Below are positions 35,870 to 46,696 of a stretch of DNA of 64,000 bases, one piece after another. The notes below the pieces were generated by a model that was given only the letters and a program-made list of their open reading frames with translations, had not been told where the DNA came from and searched no databases. Position numbers and translations under genes: made by a program. Source of the DNA: Phoronis australis (taxonomy: Eukaryota > Phoronida > Phoronidae); assembly GCA_002633005.1 (NCBI GenBank), contig NMRA01000242.1:346868-410867 (forward strand), read 5' to 3'. The number at the start of each line of letters is the position of its first letter. Position 1 is the first letter of the stretch.

Positions 35870-38800
35870 GATGATCTTGATACAGCAGTCAGCGGCAAGA
35901 GTTAATCACTGAGATATCAGCTACACAGCTGATCCGTGTCAACTTTTGTAGTGTAAAGGGCACTAAAGAAACTCAATTGTGGTTTGAGTTTCACTAACTC
36001 CAAAATTTTATAGACTATCCCAACTGGAGAATATTTACAGTAAATTGAGTGCACTAGACTGATCACATGATTGTATATCAAGTGATCCTAGCCACCATGC
36101 CCGACACCTGTCTGTGTAGAAGACTTTAAACATGGTGTCAAAATATAATAGTTCAGCATAACATAAATTCTTATGTCATTAAGTTAGGTTTCAGTTTCAG
36201 ACCAGACGTCAGATACTGTAACTTTCACATGAGCCACAATGCAGGCAACACATTGGCTGAAAAGTCTCCAAACTTTGCACTGTTGCATTCAGATGAGCAC
36301 CAAATCAGTAGACTCCAAGCAAGATGATCAATAAATTATGACAGAATTTGCACAAAATATACGTAGAACCACGAACAATGGTGCCTACAGAATAATTATT
36401 CACCGTACTCCTTCATTTATACAGGCAATTTTGGTTGATCATAATTTATCATAAAAGAATTGGAATTTTAATTTAATTAACAAAACTAGGTAAGTCATGA
36501 ATAATCCCCCCTCTCAGTATTAATGTGGCAAAATTTGGTGCAACTCAGAATCCCCACAAATTTGTGGCCCAAAGCTAACACTTTCCCTAATAAAAATTTC
36601 TTGAAAAATACATGGGCTTATTTATACCAATTTCCACACGGGAACAGTGCTACATCTCAATATAAAAACAGGTTTCACTTAATCAGTGCACAAGACTTTT
36701 GTGACTACCCGGTATATAGAGGGCGATTTTATACATTAATGATGCACAGCTATTTAGAAGGCTTTAGTCTGGTAATATAACTCAATTGATCATAAATAAT
36801 TGGTGATAATAGTGAACAAACAACACATTTTCTAGCATTGTCTTCAAAAGCCCTTCCTCTGTTCATAATAACCAGATGGCTATCAAAGAAGAGGAAAATA
36901 TTATGAATAGGTATACTATATAACCAGTCAGATGAAACTATTTTGTGAGACCTAAGTTGTTTTTCATTTTCACACTGGTCACTGTGCACAAACTATCCAC
37001 CCATCCAGTTGTCACTTGTCTGATTGTAGAACAAACCTGGCCTAAAGATGACCAACATATGCATCAAGTGACAAGAGTCAATTTGTGTGAATAAAAGACA
37101 CACCAAAGACAAGCAACACATGCTGTTCTAACAAGGCCAACTGAACACTATTTCACCCATCGAGAAACAATCTCCATCTATGGTCTAGACATTTCGAAGG
37201 TGAAACCCCATATCTAAGCTCAAATTGTTTCCCTTCAACTGATTTGGCTTGCACATGCATATGTAGTTATGTCTAGGTGACAAAAGAGAAATATTAATAC
37301 AGAAAACAATGGAAACCTGGCAGGAAGAATTCACTTAAGTTACATGCAAATATCAGACGGTGGCAGGCCTGGCACCCCAAACCTCCCCCCCCCTCCTACT
37401 AACATGAACAAATGATGCAGGGTAAACATCTTCCATTCTCAAGAGTGTAGTGAAAATGTCACACTAGAGCCAAAGAAAGTAGATGAAATGAAGCTCCAAG
37501 GGTAAAATAACACCAAGTCTCTCAACATTACATCCATAATCTCTGACAAATAGTCATATTGGCCACTTTCCAAAATCCTGGATTGAGCCCGAGTACTCCG
37601 CTATATTTTTGACAAGTGCAGCTGGAAAATCAAGAAAGTGTACTTAAAAGACAACATCATCCATTTGTAAAAAGCTTTCACAAAAAATCACCCTTTTGCA
37701 GGGTGCCATTTCAGAAGCACCACTCATTTAAATTGTTTTGTTTTGTAAAGTGTCACTGATAACTTTCTGTTGAGTGGCACTATGTACTGAATTAAATAAT
37801 AAGAAATCTTTTCTCATCATAGCATCTATTGTCCTCACCAACATCGCAACTCCCCTGTTTTGAGGAGTTCTCACACTCAATGGGAAAGCTTAACTCCCAG
37901 ACTTTACAGCCATCACAACTCCTCTCAAAATCCGTGGATTAATGTGGAGTTGTGCAACTCTGCTACAGTCGGAAAGACAATTCCTCTGGGTTACTCACTA
38001 AAGGTCGTGAGACGTGACATGAAACACGCAAGACTAAACGAAAGTCGCAAGACTAAACGAAAGTCGCCATTCCCGCTTTCGATGGTCATATGTAAAGGAG
38101 TACGAGAATTGAAATCTGACGGAGAGTAACACTAATCAGTCTGGCATTACTCATTGTAAACTGCAGATGTTTATTAATATCAAAATTCATTAGTTTGAGA
38201 GCATGATTCAAATACATTATCTGGTGCTTAACCCAGAGAACTAACGATAACTCCGATGCTACAAGTAAATGAGATGGTATGGTAAGTGAACTCTTAACTT
38301 GCCGTGGAATAACGATAGACCGAAATTCCACTAATAGGAAAGCAACATAAGGAATTAGGCGAGACCCGATTTTATACGGATGAGAGACATTATAAAAAGT
38401 TGGTCATTTGACAGAATGCCTGGGTTTATTGCACCATTATAGTGGGATTTCTCTACTTATCAAATGCTTAACTGCATTGATAAACTTGTAGAAAAATTTA
38501 AGAAATGTCGTTTTGTAACAACTCAATTGAACACACCATGCTAAAGATAAAATTTAATGAAAATTTGTTTGGGTTCCAACAGAAGAAATTTCTCAGCATT
38601 GCACCACTATCACACAGCATGGTTTGGAAAGTTCCACATTTTGAAAATAAGTTGGTAGATGAAAGATTCCTCATGTACACAATGTCCTGTAAGAAACTAA
38701 TTCACTGATGACACCGAGATAATACCAGATAACTAAACAAATGTTTCAAGTAGCATGAGAATGGAATTCCTTCATTTCTGTAAATATCCCTACACTGATG

Positions 38801-39005
38801 AATTGAGAAAAATGGTTGGCTGAAGACATTGTTTAGAAACTAAGCTCCCACACAAGGTCCATTATTTGCTTGAAAAGCCTAGCTGACAGTGGCAAGTGAC
38901 ACAGGTTTAGCAGTTTACAGACAAAACACAATCATCAATTGGCTTTCCTCCTATTTCCCAAGGTTGTCTTCAGGTTATCTGCATGATGAAAGGAAACTTT
39001 GATTG
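35870..39005. other. No gene seen
   Basis: Low-GC sequence; frames at 36523-36780 and 37860-38129 have no domain or splice support. Confidence 0.55.
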
Positions 39006-39009
39006 TGAG

Positions 39010-39213
39010 CTGTCACTGAGTTGAGATGATACACCCCTTCAGCGCGGACTGCCTGTGAGTTGAGGTGATACACACCCCTTTAGTGCGGACTGTCCATGAG
39101 TTGAGGTAATACACACCCCTTCAGTGCGGACTGTCTGTGAGTTGAGGTGATACACACCCCTTCAGCGCACACTGTCTGTGAGTTGAGGTGATACACCTCT
39201 TCATCACAGACTG
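39010..39213. repeat. 41-bp minisatellite, 5 copies
   Basis: Unit with GAGTTGAGGTGATACACACC and CTTCAGYGCGGACTGTC. Confidence 0.9.
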
Positions 39214-39599
39214 TAGGTGATAAAGATAACATATTGCTTACCTTTATAGTACAGTTCTAGACTGCCACAGTAGTGTGTGCCAGCTGTTAACCCATATTCG
39301 ACAACTAAAGTGGGTTACCTCTCACTAACAACACAAATTTTCAAAATTCAAAAATAATTTCTAGAATAAACTTAACTTCAAAGCTTTATAAACCTCGCAT
39401 GACTGGAGGTCAGTGGATGATAGACGTTATCGAATAAAAAATATTTATTTCATTAATTTGGAAAAAGACAACAGACCGGTAATCTACTCAAATTGTGAAT
39501 AATTCTCAAGTTTCCAAAGCTAAATGCATGCTGGTTCAAATAACTGAGGTCCTTATTTGATGTATAGGTGCTTTCACGGTAATGTACCGACTTATCTAT

Positions 39600-40095
39600 C
39601 TCGTAACCTCGTACTTGTTTGAAATAGCCACCAGATCAGGACAAGATTTTCTGCCTCAAACAATTTGGTTTTGCCCAGACACAGAACACCGTTTTATTCT
39701 AAGTCCTTCTTTATTCAGACCATCAAACATTGGAACAATCTGCCTAATAGTCTTAAGGATGCTGACTGTTATGATAATTTCAGACACCACCTCATAAGTT
39801 ACCTGTGGTCGTCATAGATGTCCCTCCTTTTTGTCTTTCCAATATATTTACCAAAAAAAAATTATTTATTTATTTATCTTTAATTCAATTTGTTAATCCA
39901 ATTTGTAAATACTATTTTATTTAATGTATCTAAATGTATCTTATTGTATCTTAATTTAATCTGTTTATCTAACTTAATTTAATTAATTTAATTTCATACT
40001 GCAGAGGACCATGCTGGATATTAGCCTTTGGCTAAAGCATGTTTTACATTTATAGTATTTTTATCCTCTTTAAATAAAGTTTATTATTAGTATTA
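39600..40095 (+). mobile_element. 5'-truncated CR1/L2-like LINE tail
   Basis: One frame reads the usual end of a LINE reverse-transcriptase ORF: TRF...LPRHRTPFYSKSFF, then HWNNLPNSLKDADCYDNFRHHL and a stop at about 39808. It is followed by a 3' UTR with GAGGACCATGCTGGATATTA and a TTATTATTAG-type microsatellite tail ending near 40095. Upstream of about 39630 the frame is closed, so only the last few percent of the element survives. Confidence 0.7.
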
Positions 40096-40099
40096 TTAT

Positions 40100-41250
40100 C
40101 AATCTTATAATAGACAACTGGCAATTCACAGCCAAGACCTATGTCCTTATTAGTCAGCAAAAGCTAAAACAACAGCTCTAAGGTAACAAAACCTGTCAAT
40201 GTTCCCTACATTTAGCCAATGGAGTCTTGAAAGTAACTGAACCACATAGCTAGCCTTGACATATACTAATAAACAGAAACTAAAGACATTTACTGCTAAG
40301 ATTGTCACTTTCATCAGCATTGTCACTGCCACAAATCTAGGCACACTTAGCGCTGAACTGCAACCACATTGCAGTGGGCATGGGCACCGATGACAGAAAT
40401 CACAATTCCTAGTTCCAGCCATTTTCAAAGCAATGTTTGGGTAAATCTTGAAATACTTTAACCACAGTTTAAATGGTATTACAGTTAACACCAATTTATT
40501 CATTCTTTAACTGGAATTCACGAAATATAATAAATATAACTTGTGCACCACAAAGTTGTATAAATCCGATTTGCGTCATGAATATCTGATTATTGATTTC
40601 ATTGCTTATACACACCTGTGAAAAAATGGACGACAAAAATATGTTGAGATCTGGGGCTTTACAGTAGGCCTACTTTTAACAGTCACAGCACAGAATGTTA
40701 CATGAATTTATAGAAGACAGTTACTGAGGAAGACCAACACTGTAGTAGAAATGTTAGACAATCGTATGGCCTCTTATTTGAGTAATTGATCAATTATTTA
40801 TGTGTGCGTGTGCCTGTGTGTGAGAAAATACCTCGCGCAGTAGAACAGGATTTGTACGCGTACCTACAGAAATGACTGATAGGCACTGTGCAGTGTTCAA
40901 AGTCAAGTTTTGCTTTTGGGGGGCTTGGAAGGAATATTGCCAATATTATTGGTCGATTTGTTCAGAAACTTGTTTGTTTGTAGCCCTGCGGAGCCTATCT
41001 GGATTGCATGCAAAATAGGTTAAAGTACATATTTTAATTATACCTATTTACAAAATCACGGCTATGGCCCATAACTGCAGCTAGAAAGCTAGAAAGTTTG
41101 AACTCCGAAAGTACCGGTAGGCCTAGGTCTACTGAATGCCTACGGCCTACGCCACACGGATTGGCGATTATTAAGTGCCCGGCTGAACCCTAAGACAAAT
41201 TACATAGTGCATGCCAATCACAAAAACTGGATCTCAGTAAATACGTTAAA
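40100..41250. other. No gene seen
   Basis: Would be intron if the 41256-41363 exon is real. A GGCCTA-palindrome-rich patch lies near 41110-41165. Confidence 0.5.
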
Positions 41251-41255
41251 CTAAC

Positions 41256-41363
41256 CTCTATCCACCTTTGGGTTTCATTCAACGCTAAATCCGTAAAGTA
41301 ATCTAGCTCCTGTTCCACTCGGGAACGGAACTCAAACTCGCCCTCATCCAAATCTTCCGCCAT
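41256..41363 (-). CDS. Probable first coding exon of an unidentified gene
   Basis: Thirty-six codons starting at an ATG in strong context (AAAATGGCGG) and ending at donor GAG|gttagt in phase 0. The peptide is acidic (MAEDLDEGEFEFRSR) and ends LNETQRWIE. The last part resembles the lead into a calponin-homology domain, such as the AQKWIE stretch of LIMCH1/LMO7-type proteins; this is from memory and weak. An in-frame upstream ATG sits at 41375-41373. No downstream CH-domain exon was found toward lower coordinates, so the rest of the gene, if real, lies behind long introns or outside the window. Confidence 0.5.
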
Positions 41364-41864
41364 TTTGAAAAGCATAAAATGCGCTTGTCGTGCCAGTTTT
41401 GTTGTTATGAAATAACCATTCCAAAATTTAGATCAGAAAGAAGCCCAGCGGGGTCTCCAACGTCGTATGTATGAATTACTCTTAGTGGGATATAAGCTTT
41501 GCTACTTTGTATTAATTGGTAAAGCAGAGACTTGCATTATATTTTTACATGTTTTGGCTAGAAAATATAAAATTGTGTAGTTGACAATTTGACCAAGGCC
41601 ACAGGAAATGAATTAATCTGCTTTATGGAAAGATGCTTCGGTCATCGTTGCACACTGCAGTATTTTACTCTGGGTTGCATATTTTTTGAAAAAAAAGAAA
41701 ACAAAGTGTTACTATGAGTTAGTGACTGCAATTTTTGTGCAGTTGTCGTCGCCATGAATGCTCAATATCATAAAAATATGCCTTTACAGCCATTACAGGG
41801 GTACTTGTGGCTTGTCGTGAAATGTGGTGCGATCTGTTAATGTTGGTTGGCCAACATGTACGTT

Positions 41865-42030
41865 AACGTAGGTGGATCCAGGGGCGCCAAGGGCGTCCAG
41901 ACCCCCCTTTCCGTTGATTTTAGTGATATCAAATCTTTAATTTTCAAATTGTTAANCCCCCCCCCCCCTTAAAGAAAAATCCTTGATTTGACCCTCCCCC
42001 CATTAAAAAATCCTCGATCCGCCCCTGGTT
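41865..42030. repeat. GGATCCAGGGGCG / CGATCCGCCCCTGG inverted repeat with poly-C
   Basis: Inverted ends around C-runs and an N at 41956. Similar short pieces occur at 31945-31998 and 43905-43940. Probably a small foldback element. Confidence 0.5.
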
Positions 42031-42439
42031 AATGCCTCATAATTCACAAGCAAAAAAGTAATCGACAAATTTTTACTTTTCACGAAACTAGAAAAGGATA
42101 CATCAGCAGGGATTCGACTTATTGACGCTATTTTTGGCTGAACACAATTCACGAACTTGTTAAATCTTCTATTCTGTAGAAATGCGGCCGTGTTAGCCAC
42201 AAAACTCAACCGCGTTTCCATTGTTTTTCAGCGTCAACGCAAATTTGTACTGGGACAGGAGCCCTCGTGCCGCGCGCACGCATGGATGACCTGAAGTCAA
42301 TCCCCAAGCTCAGACTCGATATTTCCATCTTTAAGTTCACTGTAGTCTAGAATCGCAATTGCAGTCCACACAAAAAGGTGGTTAGTGAGTACGATAACCA
42401 CCATGACCTTCTTCTTGTAGAGGGCATGTGTGACCTGTT

Positions 42440-42610
42440 GGGAGCAGAAACATGGGCGGCGCAGCACGACTGAAAAAAGTGGACGGGCTATAGCCCCCAG
42501 CCCCCCTGTGGAACACCGCCCATAGACCATGAGGGCCGGAGCACTGAAAAAGTGGGGGAGGGGCTATAGACCCCCACCAGCCCCCTATGGTGCGCCGCCT
42601 ATGAGTAAGG
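42440..42610. repeat. Two-copy repeat with GGGCTATAGCCCCC-type words
   Basis: GACTGAAAAAAGTGGACGGG...CCGCCCATAG and GCACTGAAAAAGTGGGGGAG...CCGCCTATGAG in tandem. The sequence just before the large gap (44310-44356) belongs to the same kind of repeat. Confidence 0.55.
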
Positions 42611-43193
42611 ATGATCTTGTCCGATCGTGTTTTTAGGTAACACAGGGGTGTTTCTCCTGGTTGGCACGGCTCCGCTTTCAAAACTCCGCTGCGATTTCAA
42701 GTAACCCTCACACAACTTAAAATTTCCAAAATGGCAGCATTTATCTACTATATGTGTGGAATCTTGTTATGAACTTTAGTTCGAGAATCTAGTGTTTGCT
42801 CGGCGAGCATTTACAGGGATGTGGCTTTGAGCTAAAACTTGTTATATCGCAACGGGGTGCGGGAAGGGTTGTGGTGTGGGTGAAGATGCACAGCCACACT
42901 GTTTGAAGGAAGAGCGTTATCTTAGCTTCTAAAAACTGCATGCCTGTAATATTCCGATGCAACCAGAAAGACGTGTATCAAGAATATCTTGATGTGTGAA
43001 ATATTATATTGGGACTGAGCTATTGTCATAGTGGAAGCATTTTTGTACAGCAGATAACAGAACATCAAAAAAAAAAACATTTTCAAACGTTTGATAAGTT
43101 TAGAAAATGAAGTTGAATTTTTTAGAATTGGGGAAAATGACTGCACGTAGATGACTTAGAACTGCCTTTTTGTTTCTGGTAATAGTAGTTCTT

Positions 43194-43377
43194 ATGGATG
43201 AACGAGACTGCGACGGTACGACATTAACCTTTAACAGAAAGCCAAGGAATGACGTTCCAAAGTTGGACGCACTGAATAAGAGACTTGCAAATTGTGAAAT
43301 GTATTACAAACATTGGGAGGGATTACACACTCGAAGAAAATGGAACCTGAGTGACGACGAAAAAACAGAAGCTGCTG
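43194..43377 (+). CDS. Candidate coding exon, unidentified
   Basis: An open frame from ATG (43194) for 61 codons plus one base to a possible donor GCTG|gtaaaa. Composition looks protein-like: hydrophilic, Lys/Asp/Glu-rich, with WNLSDDEKTEAA near the end and no low complexity. The frame stays open back to 43155, and a possible acceptor (ttctggtaatag) ends at 43185, so it may be an internal exon. It points away from the candidate exon at 41256-41363, so a shared promoter region near 41.4-43.1 kb is possible. No family recognised. Confidence 0.35.
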
Positions 43378-43652
43378 GTAAAATGTGAATTTTAATCGAA
43401 GCCTTAGTGAATCACTCAGAAACTCGAAATACTCTCTTTGTCAAACCTTAACTTAAGACGATTTCCAAAGCAATCCCGTCATTATTGCCACTACGAAAAA
43501 CGGATTTGATCTTTTGGGTATTTGAAGACTATTTTAAATACGACAAATCTGTTAAGAATTGATGGCACAAAATATAAAACGTGTAATAAGCATTACAAAA
43601 AGAAGTAGGTTTCATAACAATTAGGTCTTTTAGTAAGCGAGTAGCAGTTAGA

Positions 43653-43720
43653 TCGTGCTGGTGTAGTGGTAACGCACGCGCGCTCTATCCGCCACGTCGT
43701 GATTTCGAGTCTTTGGTACT
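43653..43720 (+). ncRNA. tRNA-Glu-like fragment, probably SINE-derived
   Basis: TGGTGTAGTGG (43659-43669) resembles a tRNA-Glu-type A-box and GATTTCGAGTC (43701-43711) a degenerate B-box. The segment between (GCGCTCTATCCGC) resembles the tRNA-Glu anticodon arm. Stems pair poorly and T-rich sequence follows, so a decayed tRNA-derived repeat is likelier than a gene. Confidence 0.35.
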
Positions 43721-44356
43721 TTTCAGTTTTTCCCGTTTGACACATTCTTCGTTTTTTTTTGCCTTTTTTTCTTAGATAATACTTCAGGAATCAAGGAAAA
43801 TGCTTGATTTTTAGAGGTAAAAACAGAAAAATTTCCCCCCATTCGGTCTTATGCGCATCTACAATCGTGGTTCAGTTTGCGCAAATGCTTACAGCCGGAC
43901 GAAATGCTGGGCCCCCCTTGTGATATCCTAGATCCGCCACTGAAGAACCTGGCCCCTGGGATCTCTGTTAGATTTGAAACTCAATTCTCAAATGGACCAA
44001 TTGGGTGGCTTGCTCCAAGGAAACTTGCACTGGCATCACGAACTTGTGATTGGTTAATTTTGAAGTCTAAGACTGTAAGTAGAGCCTCCAGTTTGGAGAT
44101 TAGTCCCTGGTGTGGTTTTGATCTGCTCAAAATATTGCAGCTTGCAGTAAACACCCCCAGGGTCTCGAATAAACAGCTGTATCCCGTCTCAACATTTCAT
44201 TTAATTTATTAAAAGATTATATGATGAAAACAACCAAAATGAAAATGGCAAATCTCTTTTAATTGCAAATGACACACACCATATATAGAAAAATAAATTA
44301 CACTTACAGTAATGCACCAGCGGTGCACCATAGAGGGCTGGGGGGGGGGGAGGGCT

Positions 44357-45109
44357 NNNNNNNNNNNNNNNNNNNNNNNNNNNNNNNNNNNNNNNNNNNN
44401 NNNNNNNNNNNNNNNNNNNNNNNNNNNNNNNNNNNNNNNNNNNNNNNNNNNNNNNNNNNNNNNNNNNNNNNNNNNNNNNNNNNNNNNNNNNNNNNNNNNN
44501 NNNNNNNNNNNNNNNNNNNNNNNNNNNNNNNNNNNNNNNNNNNNNNNNNNNNNNNNNNNNNNNNNNNNNNNNNNNNNNNNNNNNNNNNNNNNNNNNNNNN
44601 NNNNNNNNNNNNNNNNNNNNNNNNNNNNNNNNNNNNNNNNNNNNNNNNNNNNNNNNNNNNNNNNNNNNNNNNNNNNNNNNNNNNNNNNNNNNNNNNNNNN
44701 NNNNNNNNNNNNNNNNNNNNNNNNNNNNNNNNNNNNNNNNNNNNNNNNNNNNNNNNNNNNNNNNNNNNNNNNNNNNNNNNNNNNNNNNNNNNNNNNNNNN
44801 NNNNNNNNNNNNNNNNNNNNNNNNNNNNNNNNNNNNNNNNNNNNNNNNNNNNNNNNNNNNNNNNNNNNNNNNNNNNNNNNNNNNNNNNNNNNNNNNNNNN
44901 NNNNNNNNNNNNNNNNNNNNNNNNNNNNNNNNNNNNNNNNNNNNNNNNNNNNNNNNNNNNNNNNNNNNNNNNNNNNNNNNNNNNNNNNNNNNNNNNNNNN
45001 NNNNNNNNNNNNNNNNNNNNNNNNNNNNNNNNNNNNNNNNNNNNNNNNNNNNNNNNNNNNNNNNNNNNNNNNNNNNNNNNNNNNNNNNNNNNNNNNNNNN
45101 NNNNNNNNN
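44357..45109. other. Assembly gap, 753 N
   Basis: Preceded by a run of Gs (44340-44350) and followed by C-rich tandem repeats. Open frames through the Ns are meaningless. Confidence 1.
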
Positions 45110-45200
45110 GTAGCTATGGTACAAAATATTGCCCCCCCCTCGGTAGCTATGGTACAAAATATTGCCCCCCCCTCGGTAGCTATGGTACAAAACAATAAGT
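45110..45200. repeat. 33-bp tandem repeat at gap edge
   Basis: Two and a half units of GTAGCTATGGTACAAAATAT plus TGCCCCCCCCTCG. The array probably continues into the gap. Confidence 0.9.
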
Positions 45201-46022
45201 TAGTGCTACATTTGAATCAATGAAAAAATGAAAGAATAAAATTTCACTGATCTACCACACTGTGTCCTTAATTGGTAAAATTTACCATACTTTAACAAAG
45301 CACTATCTACGTTTTCGAACATAACTTACCAAAAATTCAAACCTTTAAGTGTCCGATCAAAGGAAGCGACCAGATACACAGAACAACTTACTTTCCATAA
45401 TTATAGGTCGCACTACTATTGGATTAACCCAAAAGAATTCACTTATCAAAAAGTGCATTTTGCAATCCTAAATTTGATATTTAAAAGCAGTAACTAGATA
45501 AAAGCCAGTCACTCAAATTTTTAAGGAAAATATCCACCATTGCCTCACCTTGGAGATACAATACTGTTAACTTGATTAACAAGAGTTCCAAGTTGGTGAC
45601 CTCACCATGACCCAATTAGAGCTGCATAGTACTTTAACAGTCAAAACACAATCAATTTGGTTACAACTTACAGCAAACAGTTGAAATTAATGTGAGATAT
45701 GATTGGCAGTACACACAATAAACATATTGCCAGATCTGAAGCAACAGATGAATTTCTCCCTAAGGTCTATAATTTAATAGCGCAAAACAAAATACACAAA
45801 CTTAAAGCAATTCTAAAATAGTTCTCATAGCATTTTAAAGGTTTTCAATGATGAGCTTGCATGTGACTGTAGGTGACACTTGTAATTATTAACACAATGC
45901 AACAGTAACAGTACATGTTGGTGACACATGTGTAATTATAGATGTAAAGCTAAAGCAACAGAACATAATGCTGACACATCATGAGTCAGCAACTTGTATG
46001 GTACAGTAACAGTACAGTACAT

Positions 46023-46696
46023 CTATTCACCATTTGCCTTGTCTTGTGCCTGAAATAAGGCAAATGTCGCAGCTGCAGCTTCACTATCAAGACCCACATC
46101 ACTATAAGAGACTAAGGTAGATGATTCTTTAAGATGTTCAACCATGTCCAAAGTACCGGCCTGTTCATTCTCACATACCTTTCCACGACACTCCATTTCA
46201 TTGGCTGTTACTACACTCATACTACCGTCCTGATCACAAAGAGGTGCATTCTGGGTAATGCTATCGCTGCCAGAGTTCCCCAACAAAATGCCCCTTTCAA
46301 CCAAACTCAAATTAGTAGATATATCGTCACTGTGTGGTAATGCATTAGCAGAACTATCAATAGCCAATAAAACAGTGTTCTGAGACACCACAGGTTGCAT
46401 GGAGCTCATACTAGCAGTGCAATTCTCTTCAGAAACGGAGAGCGCCTCTGAGTTTGCCAAATTCAGATCTTCAGCACAGGAGGTCGAAACAACACAGCAG
46501 ATTGTTCGAGCTTTTACTGCATCAGTACTAAGTGGAGTTTTTGTGTCTGTCGTCTCACTATTTGTTGTCGATGCCATCTGTTGGTCTGTTACGGGGATAG
46601 TGATGATAGCAAAGCCATCTGGAAGATCGGCCAATGAAGAGAGTTCTGAAAAGTTGACTGCTTGACCAAGGTCATCTTGTTTACAAGAAATAGAGC
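46023..46696 (-). CDS. Zinc-finger gene coding exon 7, acidic tail and stop
   Basis: Acceptor atttcag after a pyrimidine-rich run, phase 1; 223 codons then TAG. The frame stays open upstream of the acceptor to 46805, but that part reads as intron. The product is Ser/Thr/Asp/Glu-rich with no fingers and ends FALFQAQDKANGE, consistent with an unstructured trans-acting tail. A minus-strand ATTAAA (plus 45773-45778) about 245 bases downstream is a weak polyadenylation-signal candidate. Confidence 0.85.

Noticed and set aside
44201-45223. Four open frames of over 300 codons across 44.2-45.2 kb
   Set aside because: They consist almost wholly of N; the real flanking bases are repeats.
46399-46665. 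88-codon plus-strand ORF
   Set aside because: Antisense shadow of coding exon 7 of the zinc-finger gene.
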